This document shows, one piece after another, positions 1 through 4,514 of a stretch of 6,367 nucleotides of DNA. A program made the translations under genes and the position numbers. Position 1 is the first letter of the stretch; every line of letters begins with the position of its first letter. The stretch is from NCBI GenBank assembly GCA_003694055.1, contig RFLC01000218.1:1-6367 (forward strand), read 5' to 3'. This DNA comes from Candidatus Pacearchaeota archaeon. Its GTDB lineage: Archaea > Nanobdellota > Nanobdellia > Pacearchaeales > GW2011-AR1. Under the pieces are notes generated by a model. It ran no database searches. It was given only the letters and a program-made list of their open reading frames with translations, and was not told where the DNA came from.

Positions 1-60
1 CCTCAGCCTTGCCTTTGGGTTCTTCTCAAAGTAAAGCCTAGATGAAATACATCTCAACAA
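1..60 (-). CDS. possible 5' end of a protein gene leaving the window (very tentative)
   Basis: On the minus strand one frame stays open from a TTG at 60 to the window edge and would read LLRCISSRLYFEKNPKARLR. The other two minus frames contain stops. An AT-rich TATA-like element (ACTAAATTT, about 89-81) lies 25 nt upstream of the TTG at 60, the same spacing seen for the other first genes here. Against this, twenty open codons are not significant, no ATG is present, and a TTG leaderless start would be unusual. I do not recognise the peptide. It is recorded only because the left flank would settle it. Confidence 0.18.
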   Translation of the reverse strand, partial: MLRCISSRLYFEKNPKARLR

Positions 61-264
61 CTCCGCGTTTTGACGGCAACAAATTTAGTTTTATCTCGAC
101 AACGCAATGCAACACTCGAAAAGTAATTTAGCACAAGATAGTTAGCATTATGATTTTAGTTCACTAAGCAACCATCTTGCTCGTTTTTTTATACATTCAA
201 AAAATAAAACTTGGCACAATTCATTCCCGGATTAAACTGCGAGGATTTCATGCGCGCGAATTAA

Positions 265-292
265 TTATGTATATACATGCGTATATACATAA
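265..292. repeat. AT-rich perfect inverted repeat with 4-nt spacer
   Basis: The left arm TTATGTATATAC (265-276) is the exact reverse complement of the right arm GTATATACATAA (281-292), with spacer ATGC. The same segment is also a tandem repeat of GTATATACAT (269-278 and 281-290) with 12-nt period. It could be an operator for a dimeric regulator, a cruciform-forming element or part of a transcript-end structure. It lies more than 100 nt beyond the stop codon of the minus-strand gene ending at 395. No function can be assigned from sequence alone. Confidence 0.7.
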
Positions 293-301
293 AAACGCAA
301 A

Positions 302-320
302 CAGCGCGCTCCGCGCGCTG
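302..320 (-). terminator. GC hairpin followed by T-rich tract, candidate terminator for the 395-1027 gene
   Basis: CAGCGCGC (302-309) pairs perfectly with GCGCGCTG (313-320) around a 3-nt loop. Read on the minus strand, the hairpin is followed by TTTGCGTTTTTATG, so it resembles an intrinsic terminator about 75 nt downstream of the minus-strand stop at 395. Archaeal termination depends mainly on oligo-T rather than hairpins, so the T-tract (complement of 291-295) may be the active part. It could instead be one half of a repeated palindromic element together with the hairpin at 339-357. Confidence 0.4.
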
Positions 321-338
321 AAATTCGCAAAGCTTGTC

Positions 339-357
339 GGCGCGCCTTCGGCGCGCC
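339..357. repeat. GC hairpin GGCGCGCC-TTC-GGCGCGCC
   Basis: The self-palindromic octamer GGCGCGCC occurs at 339-346 and again at 350-357, separated by TTC, giving an 8-bp perfect stem with a 3-nt loop. It is enclosed by a short complementary pair GAAAT (320-324) and ATTTC (362-366), suggesting a larger foldable unit. With the hairpin at 302-320 it looks like a REP-type paired palindrome. Whether it is repeated elsewhere in the genome cannot be seen here. Confidence 0.6.
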
Positions 358-394
358 AAAGATTTCACACCTCTACGCCAGCGGGAAGCAAGAT

Positions 395-1027
395 TCAGAA
401 GCGCCAATTGTAGTAGCCTAGCTGAGGGTCAAATCTTGGTTTGTAATAGTAATTGCGCAAATTTCCAATTCCGTGGATTAGTGGATCGTACTCTTCCTTA
501 TTGCGCCAATCTGAAGCCACAGGAGAGTGCGCTTGTTCAGGATAGTAACTGAACTCGCCTGCAGTTTTCCCTCGCGCGAGGTCATAACGTGCGAAGGCGG
601 ACCAAAGCGCAAAGTCGCGAGCTTGTGCCCGTATTACTGCCTTCTTCACAGCATTGTCGTTCTCGTCGTAAACCCAACGCACAAACCTTGGATCGCGCGC
701 ATCAATCTTCAAATCAAATGGCAAATCATACGGGCTGCGCTTGCGATAGAAATCTCTTGATGGAAGGTAAACGCGGAAGACTCTCCTTCCATAAAAATCG
801 TCAATGTACTTGTAACGCGTGACAAAGCTCCCGTCTCGAAAATCTGCAATCAGTGCGTAGCCGTCGTAAGGAGTTCCTGTATAACCCAGGTAAGTCACAC
901 CATACCCTAGGTAAAGAGGGTTATACAAATAAGCTGCCTCTGCCGCCGGAAAAACTAGCATGAGCGCGACTAAACTGACTAGGGCGAGCGCTGCAAACCT
1001 GCTAAGCTTCGCGGCATTAAGTTGCAT
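395..1027 (-). CDS. secreted tyrosine-rich protein of unknown function
   Basis: This encodes a 210-residue protein with a clear Sec-type signal peptide: basic n-region (MQLNAAKLSR), hydrophobic core at about residues 11-27, and a PAAEA-AYL cleavage region near residue 31. The mature part has no further membrane segment and no cysteine. It is rich in aromatics, with about 24 tyrosines in roughly 179 residues, including a YYY run and a YYNWRF C-terminus. The start was set at ATG 1027 rather than an upstream TTG at 1078, because a TATA box (TTTATATA, 1056-1049) lies 25 nt before 1027 and the signal peptide begins there. The predicted message is leaderless. It is transcribed divergently from the CaCA exchanger. 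I recognise no family. An exported envelope or extracellular protein is the only role the sequence supports. Confidence 0.85.
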   Translation of the reverse strand: MQLNAAKLSRFAALALVSLVALMLVFPAAEAAYLYNPLYLGYGVTYLGYTGTPYDGYALIADFRDGSFVTRYKYIDDFYGRRVFRVYLPSRDFYRKRSPYDLPFDLKIDARDPRFVRWVYDENDNAVKKAVIRAQARDFALWSAFARYDLARGKTAGEFSYYPEQAHSPVASDWRNKEEYDPLIHGIGNLRNYYYKPRFDPQLGYYNWRF

Positions 1028-1048
1028 AAAAATTTGAGCAAGAAAGGG

Positions 1049-1056
1049 TATATAAA
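1049..1056 (-). promoter_or_regulatory. TATA box of the Tyr-rich secreted protein gene
   Basis: TTTATATA on the minus strand is a near-consensus archaeal TATA box. Its centre is about 25 nt upstream of ATG 1027, so transcription should start at or next to the start codon (leaderless). Confidence 0.75.
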
Positions 1057-1168
1057 TATTACTATTTTTACGTAGCAATAGGATTTAGAGCGCGTTTGGA
1101 AGGATAGGTAAAGCTCAGTTGAATGAACTCTGCGTGCTGCGAGGCATGGTAGGCAAGGCTCGCTAAGC

Positions 1169-1176
1169 TTTTTAAT
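1169..1176 (+). promoter_or_regulatory. TATA box of the CaCA exchanger gene
   Basis: TTTTTAAT lies 21-25 nt upstream of the tandem ATGs at 1194 and 1197. The spacing fits a leaderless transcript and argues against the in-frame TTG at 1176, which would lie inside the promoter. Confidence 0.6.
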
Positions 1177-1193
1177 TGCAAGACACTCTAACA

Positions 1194-2201
1194 ATGATGG
1201 TGTTTTTGCACTTGGCAGTGTTTGCTGTTGCGCTGCTTGCGCTTGTTAAATTCTCTGATGTAGTGGTAGAGAACGCGGCGCTGATGGCGCGGAAGCTTGG
1301 CGTGGGGCAAATTGCAATTGGCTTAACTATTGTCGCAATTGGCACATCAATTCCAGAGTTAAGTGCAAGCATCGCAGCAGCGATAAAATCCCGGCCAGGC
1401 ATAATCGTCGGCAATATCGTCGGAAGCAATGCCGCAAATATTGGGTTGGTTGTAGCCATCTCAACTCTCTTCTCATCTGTAGTTATTTCCCGACGCACAC
1501 TGAAACGCGATGGCGAGATTATGCTCCTTGCCTCAGCGCTATTCTTTGCTCTTGCGTTGAACTCAGCAATCTCAAAATTAGATTCGCTTGTTTTGCTAGC
1601 TTTTTTCGTTGCATATTCAATGTTTTTATTTGAAACAAGCGGAACAAGAAAAAGAGAGTATGCTTACGCGGATTTCGTTGATTATTTCTTGAAGTTTAGG
1701 TATGTAGATAGTTTGAGAAAGAATGTTGGACGGGCAATGCGGAGAAACGCGGGGAAACGCAAGGTTTGGAAAGAGTTAGTTGTTGTGGCAGTGTCGTCGA
1801 TTGGAATAGTGGTAAGTGCAGATTATCTTGTGAATGAGCTTGTTTGGCTTGCTTCTTGGTTTGGCGTTTCGACAGAGTTTGTTAGCCTAACATTGCTTGC
1901 TATTGGAACTTCATTGCCTGAGTTGAGCGTGAGTCTTCGCGCAGCAAAAAAGGGTTTTGAGAAGATTGCGCTAGGCAATGTTATTGGGAGCAATATTGCA
2001 AACCTCACTCTAATCCCCGGGATAGTCGGACTTATCAACCCTCTCTACCTCGAAAGAAAGTTTACGGTAGTCAGCATTCCAGCGATGCTTGCTCTCTCAG
2101 CTCTTTTCCTTCTGCTTGGCAGAAAAGGGCAGAAGATAAGCAAACCCGAAGGTATTGCACTTTTCGCCGCGTACATCGCCTTTGTGTTTCTCTCCATCTA
2201 G
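1194..2201 (+). CDS. CaCA-family sodium/calcium (cation/Ca2+) antiporter
   Basis: This is a 335-residue polytopic membrane protein of the CaCA superfamily (YrbG/NCX_Mj type), which exchanges Ca2+ for Na+ or another cation across the cytoplasmic membrane. Both inverted alpha-repeats are intact. Alpha-1 has GTSIPELSAS (50-59) and GNIVGSNAANIG (73-84). Alpha-2 has GTSLPELSVS (238-247) and GNVIGSNIAN (261-270). Glu55 and Glu243 match the two ion-binding glutamates of NCX_Mj (E54, E213). Asn82 matches N81, but Asn270 falls where NCX_Mj has Asp240. A basic hydrophilic linker (about 147-195, rich in K/R) separates the halves, and about ten hydrophobic segments are visible. I chose ATG 1194 over TTG 1176 from the TATA position; ATG 1197 fits equally well. 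Transport direction and ion preference are inferred from the family. Confidence 0.93.
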   Translation: MMVFLHLAVFAVALLALVKFSDVVVENAALMARKLGVGQIAIGLTIVAIGTSIPELSASIAAAIKSRPGIIVGNIVGSNAANIGLVVAISTLFSSVVISRRTLKRDGEIMLLASALFFALALNSAISKLDSLVLLAFFVAYSMFLFETSGTRKREYAYADFVDYFLKFRYVDSLRKNVGRAMRRNAGKRKVWKELVVVAVSSIGIVVSADYLVNELVWLASWFGVSTEFVSLTLLAIGTSLPELSVSLRAAKKGFEKIALGNVIGSNIANLTLIPGIVGLINPLYLERKFTVVSIPAMLALSALFLLLGRKGQKISKPEGIALFAAYIAFVFLSI

Positions 2202-2253
2202 TTTCAAATTTCTAGTTTTGAACAATCTAACTGCAAGGTTAATTTGGCAAGAG
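2202..2253. other. short convergent intergenic spacer
   Basis: Fifty-two AT-rich bases separate the stop of the exchanger gene (plus) from the stop of S27ae (minus). A weak 6-bp inverted repeat TTCAAA (2203-2208) and TTTGAA (2217-2222), with a T4 run on the plus strand at 2216-2219, could mark transcript ends. No strong bidirectional terminator is visible. Confidence 0.3.
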
Positions 2254-2475
2254 TCAGCTTTCTTTGAATTCTGTGTAATGGCATGCTCCGCAGTATTCTC
2301 GATTTTTGTGCACTGCCAAAAACACGCCAGGTCCGCACCGCGGGCAGAACTTTGCTTGACGCGCGATGGTTTCGCCCTCAGCTCTGTACTTAGCATACTT
2401 CTTGCTCGTAGGTTTGTTCTTGTGCGGCTTTTTTCCTTTCTTCTCTTTTGTTGAACCACCTTTAGCTTTTGCCAT
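2254..2475 (-). CDS. rps27ae: 30S ribosomal protein S27ae
   Basis: This 73-residue small-subunit ribosomal protein belongs to the archaeal/eukaryotic S27ae (eS31) family, a structural component of the 30S head region. The C-terminal zinc ribbon is complete: CPRC at 44-47 and CGAC at 62-65, embedded in the family signature [12 protein letters not shown] and CHYTEF. The N-terminal 40 residues form a lysine-rich tail ([19 protein letters not shown]) longer than in many euryarchaeal homologues, but of a kind I associate with DPANN archaea. ATG 2475 was preferred to a TTG at 2487 because a TATA-like element lies 25 nt before it and MAKAKGG is a natural start. It stands alone here rather than beside rps24e, its common archaeal neighbour. 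It is convergent with the exchanger gene. Confidence 0.96.
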   Translation of the reverse strand: MAKAKGGSTKEKKGKKPHKNKPTSKKYAKYRAEGETIARQAKFCPRCGPGVFLAVHKNREYCGACHYTEFKES

Positions 2476-2495
2476 GTTCGATACCAACCATCCAG

Positions 2496-2504
2496 CTTTT
2501 TAAC
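2496..2504 (-). promoter_or_regulatory. TATA-like element of rps27ae
   Basis: GTTAAAAAG on the minus strand, preceded by a purine-rich AAAAA stretch that could act as BRE, is centred 25 nt upstream of ATG 2475. This predicts a leaderless rps27ae transcript. Confidence 0.55.
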
Positions 2505-2608
2505 TTTTTGGGTTGGCTAAGCTAAGGGTTTGATATCATCTTGCGGAAAGAGAAATTTCGCGGCAAGAGAGAAAAGTTTGCGCCTGTTTTGGAAAAAGTT
2601 TCGCAAGA

Positions 2609-2618
2609 GTTAAAAACG
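2609..2618 (+). promoter_or_regulatory. TATA-like element of the tRNA-Trp gene
   Basis: GTTAAAAACG is centred about 25 nt upstream of the mature tRNA 5' end at 2638. It has the same core (GTTAAAAA) and spacing as the rps27ae promoter, suggesting transcription begins at or very near the mature 5' end. Confidence 0.45.
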
Positions 2619-2637
2619 CAAGTTGAGTTGTTTGCAA

Positions 2638-2708
2638 GGGTGCGTCGTTCAATGGTAGGATGGCCGGCTCCAGACCGGCAGACGGGGGTTCGATTCCCTC
2701 CGCACCCA
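2638..2708 (+). tRNA. trnW: tRNA-Trp (anticodon CCA), intronless
   Basis: A complete cloverleaf is present. The acceptor stem GGGTGCG (2638-2644) pairs with CGCACCC (2701-2707), with discriminator A at 2708. The D-stem GTTC pairs with GGAT around AATGGTA. The anticodon stem GCCGG pairs with CCGGC around the loop CTCCAGA, with CCA at 2670-2672. The variable loop has four bases, and the T-arm carries GGTTCGATTCC. The 3' CCA is not encoded and must be added after transcription. U8 (2645), the target of the thiI product encoded at 4515-5738, is present. Unlike many archaeal tRNA-Trp genes, there is no intron after position 37. Position 39 is C, so the intron-guided methylation of U39 known in euryarchaea would not apply. 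Confidence 0.97.
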
Positions 2709-2754
2709 TTTGCTTGCCAAATGAATTTGCGCTGGCAGCATGGTTTAGTTTTGG

Positions 2755-2780
2755 TGCGCGCTTAGCCATCACAGCGCGCA
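2755..2780. terminator. hairpin between convergent tRNA-Trp and pilin operon
   Basis: TGCGCGC (2755-2761) pairs perfectly with GCGCGCA (2774-2780) around a 12-nt loop. It sits 5 nt beyond the stop of the minus-strand operon and about 47 nt after the tRNA. The position suits a bidirectional transcript end or an RNA-stabilising 3' structure. There is no strong T-tract on either strand, so intrinsic termination is uncertain. Confidence 0.35.
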
Positions 2781-2785
2781 AGAGT

Positions 2786-3355
2786 TTAAAGAGAAGAGCT
2801 TTCAGTTATGTCAATCTGCGGCAAGGAGTCTGGATTGCTCGGGTCTGTGCCGTTGTTAAGAATTGTGAAATCATATGGTTTTGAGGTGCGCGGGAATTTC
2901 TTGACAACATCATCCCTGCCTTGGAAGGTGATGTTCGCGATTGGCGGGCTGTGATAGTCGAGGCGAAGAGTGACTAAGTAAGAGCTTGCTCTTTTAGTTG
3001 TCTTTAATTTAATTGGTCCTTGTGCTATTTCAACCCCTGGTTCTGAGTATGGCGCGGTTAAATCGTCAATGAGAAAAACTATCTCATCTCCTGTTGTGTT
3101 GATTAGCAGTTGTCCGCGCGTGAATTTGAACTGAGGCACTTTGCGTATGTTCCCGTACCCCCGGTCAATTGCTTCTGCAATCTTGGCGTCAAACACGCTC
3201 AGTGCAGCTATTGACTGCTCGACAATTATTCTCTCCTTCCTTTGGTTTATTTTTGGCATGACAAGGGCTAGCACAAGTGCAATTAGGGCGAGAGCTACGA
3301 GTATGTAAAGGACTGTTTCAACCCAAATTTGAGCTTTCTTTCTTTTCCACCCCAT
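2786..3355 (-). CDS. class III signal peptide pilin-like protein (QIWVETV type), third gene of operon
   Basis: This 189-residue protein has a textbook archaeal prepilin N-terminus: MGWKRKKA followed by Q9-I-W-V-E13. That gives Gln at +1 and the canonical Glu at +5 of the mature chain, then a hydrophobic helix (about 14-33) ending at MPKI. Cleavage after Ala8 by an EppA/PibD/FlaK-type prepilin peptidase is predicted, followed by assembly into a pilus or anchoring in the membrane. The ectodomain (about 40-189) is extracellular, cysteine-free and probably beta-rich. It has three N-glycosylation sequons (Asn86, Asn141, Asn168). Proteins with this QxWxETVxY start are common in DPANN genomes and usually uncharacterised. 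It starts 6 nt after the stop of the preceding pilin-like gene and is the last gene of the operon. No Shine-Dalgarno sequence is evident. Confidence 0.88.
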   Translation of the reverse strand: MGWKRKKAQIWVETVLYILVALALIALVLALVMPKINQRKERIIVEQSIAALSVFDAKIAEAIDRGYGNIRKVPQFKFTRGQLLINTTGDEIVFLIDDLTAPYSEPGVEIAQGPIKLKTTKRASSYLVTLRLDYHSPPIANITFQGRDDVVKKFPRTSKPYDFTILNNGTDPSNPDSLPQIDITESSSL

Positions 3356-3361
3356 TTTAAT

Positions 3362-3883
3362 TTAACAATCTCTTATCTCAGCCACGTCGGTTTTTGTGCA
3401 TGCATGACCTCCCTCAAGTATTGGAACAATTTCAACCTTGCTAAACCTCGGACTTCCGCTGGCAACTGTATAATTGTAAGTGAATGTTTGGCCTTGGCGA
3501 GGGATTGCTATGGGTGCAGTAGAATCTCCGGTCATGGTTATTCCGTTCGTGCCTGGAGAATTTCCTCCCTTAACTTCAGCGCTCTCGGAACTAGTCGAGG
3601 TTTTGAAAACGAGGTAGAAACCCTCAACCTTGCTTGCAAGCTCTTCGGTAGTTGGCTTGGCGCTTACTGAAATGATGTAAGTGTTTGTTGAGCTGTCAAA
3701 GCAATTGAAACCAAACTCGTCGGAGAAGGAGAAGTAGGCTTGATAGTCTGTGCAACTTGAGGCGTTCGCTAAGGTGTTGCGCACGAGCGGCACGACGATG
3801 CCTGCAATAATTAGCACTCCAGTTATCGTTACAATGATGAGAAGAACAGTTGCAACGACATTTGAAAGCGCTCTGCGCTGCAT
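3362..3883 (-). CDS. archaeal pilin-like protein (RRALSNVVATVLL type), second gene of operon
   Basis: This 173-residue protein begins MQRRA followed by LSNVVATVLLIIVTITGVLIIAG, the classic archaeal type IV pilin N-terminus, with predicted cleavage after Ala5 and no Glu at +5. After the helix comes PLVRN, then an ectodomain with cysteines at 44, 61, 162 and 173. These probably form disulfides outside the cell, one of them at the C-terminus. Sequons occur at Asn40 and Asn137. The C-terminal motif VEIVPIL followed by Cys resembles VTPILL in the upstream gene, suggesting the two share an ectodomain fold. ATG 3883 was chosen over TTG 3898. It lies 1 nt after the upstream stop (TAA-A-ATG), whereas TTG would overlap that gene and extend a non-standard leader. 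Role as pilus or surface subunit is inferred. Confidence 0.87.
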   Translation of the reverse strand: MQRRALSNVVATVLLIIVTITGVLIIAGIVVPLVRNTLANASSCTDYQAYFSFSDEFGFNCFDSSTNTYIISVSAKPTTEELASKVEGFYLVFKTSTSSESAEVKGGNSPGTNGITMTGDSTAPIAIPRQGQTFTYNYTVASGSPRFSKVEIVPILEGGHACTKTDVAEIRDC

Positions 3884-3884
3884 T

Positions 3885-4376
3885 TTAAGAGGCTTCAATT
3901 TCTATCTCTCCTGTCGAGCAGACCTTTGCCTTCTTTATGCCAGAGTCGTCCTCGCCAAGCAGGATTGGTGTGACTATTATTGTATCGCCAGCGCTAACAC
4001 CCGACGACGAGAACCCGGGGATTGGCACTGAGTTGCTCTCGCCAGGAAGCACAAGCTGGCCGCCTTGCGTGACTACTCCGTTATTGCTTCCAATGTCTGA
4101 AGTTCCGAAGAGTCCTTTCTTACGCAGGACCACTCCATAAATCGGAAGGTTTCCGCTGTTGACTATGCCGAGTGTGCCATCGCTTGTTATAACTTCTGCT
4201 TGGAACTGCAATTGAGAGCAGAGGTTGTCCACTTCTGTGCCTTGTTTCATCACGCTCTCGCTCTGGAATGTTTTTGCCCATAGAAAGATGATGAGTGCGA
4301 GAATAATAGCAAGTACAACAAGCAGCGAGGAAGCAACTGCAGGCGAAACACCTCTCTTTTTTCCCAGATTTTTCAT
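3885..4376 (-). CDS. archaeal pilin/archaellin-like protein (KKRGVSPAVAS type), first gene of operon
   Basis: This 163-residue protein starts MKNLGKKRG followed by VSPAVASSLLVVLAIILALIIFLWA. That is the N-terminal signature of archaeal type IV pilin-like proteins (PF07790-like), with cleavage expected after Gly9. The ectodomain carries GTLGIVNSGNLPIYGVVLR (68-86), a beta-strand motif common in these proteins, and VTPILL near the C-terminus. Two cysteines (53 and 153) could form a disulfide between the start and end of the domain. It opens a three-gene operon on the minus strand, with the next gene 1 nt away. A palindromic TATA box at 4396-4403 lies about 24 nt upstream of ATG 4376, so the operon mRNA is probably leaderless. 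Exact role (major or minor pilin, adhesin) is unknown. Confidence 0.88.
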   Translation of the reverse strand: MKNLGKKRGVSPAVASSLLVVLAIILALIIFLWAKTFQSESVMKQGTEVDNLCSQLQFQAEVITSDGTLGIVNSGNLPIYGVVLRKKGLFGTSDIGSNNGVVTQGGQLVLPGESNSVPIPGFSSSGVSAGDTIIVTPILLGEDDSGIKKAKVCSTGEIEIEAS

Positions 4377-4395
4377 TTTATTATTTATTAACTGA

Positions 4396-4403
4396 TATTT
4401 AAA
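4396..4403 (-). promoter_or_regulatory. TATA box of the three-gene pilin-like operon
   Basis: TTTAAATA on the minus strand, within CTTTTTAAATATC, is centred about 24 nt upstream of ATG 4376. This is the only convincing promoter for the operon, since the two downstream genes follow within 1 and 6 nt. Its near-palindromic core could also fire toward thiI, but thiI has its own better-placed TATA box. Confidence 0.65.
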
Positions 4404-4485
4404 AAGTTATTGAAAACAACCGGCGCGAGATTGAGAGGGCCGGAAGCGCGTATGGCGAGAGAGCAAGAGGGCAGGAACGGACAAA

Positions 4486-4493
4486 TATATAAA
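4486..4493 (+). promoter_or_regulatory. TATA box of thiI
   Basis: TATATAAA is centred 25 nt upstream of ATG 4515. It lies inside the frame that an upstream TTG at 4410 would open, which rules out that longer start and predicts a leaderless thiI message. Confidence 0.75.
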
Positions 4494-4514
4494 ACCCATC
4501 TAGCTAGTGCAAAA

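Larger units (their letters stand above)
61..394. other. intergenic region without a supported gene; palindrome-rich
   Basis: No reading frame here shows recognisable protein features. Open frames such as plus 177-413 are low-complexity and run through perfect palindromes, so I treat them as chance. The stretch changes composition sharply: AT-rich up to about 295, then very GC-rich GCGCGC hairpins from 302 to 357. It holds a 12-bp AT-rich inverted repeat (265-292) and two 8-bp GC hairpins (302-320 and 339-357), listed separately. There is also a T7 run at 184-190 on the plus strand. No RNA gene is recognisable. Confidence 0.6.

Noticed and set aside
177..413. 78-codon plus-strand open frame from TTG
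   Set aside because: It crosses three perfect palindromes, overlaps the 3' end of the better supported minus gene, has no promoter-spaced start and shows no protein-like pattern.
334..822. Several plus-strand open frames opposite the Tyr-rich gene
   Set aside because: They are mutually overlapping, low-quality frames antisense to a gene with a clear signal peptide and promoter.
1139..1163. GCGAG/CTCGC short inverted repeat in the divergent promoter region
   Set aside because: A 5-bp stem with a 15-nt loop is expected by chance, and its position gives no clear function.
979..1194. Minus-strand open frame covering the divergent promoter region
   Set aside because: It overlaps both TATA boxes and the start of the Tyr-rich gene in another frame, and has no recognisable features.
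1191..1200. Box C-like ATGATGG, considered as a C/D sRNA
   Set aside because: It is the tandem ATG start of the exchanger gene, and no matching D, C' or D' boxes are placed around it.
2097..2459. Longer minus frame and plus frame 2155-2454 over the S27ae locus
   Set aside because: The zinc-ribbon S27ae frame is unmistakable; these are its shadows in other frames.
2536..2884. Open frames across the tRNA-Trp gene on both strands
   Set aside because: The region folds as a complete tRNA; the frames are incidental translations of it.
4410..4514. 35-residue N-terminal extension of ThiI from a TTG
   Set aside because: It runs through the thiI TATA box and has no family similarity, while MQPDVIVIHYSEIG from 4515 is the normal ThiI start.
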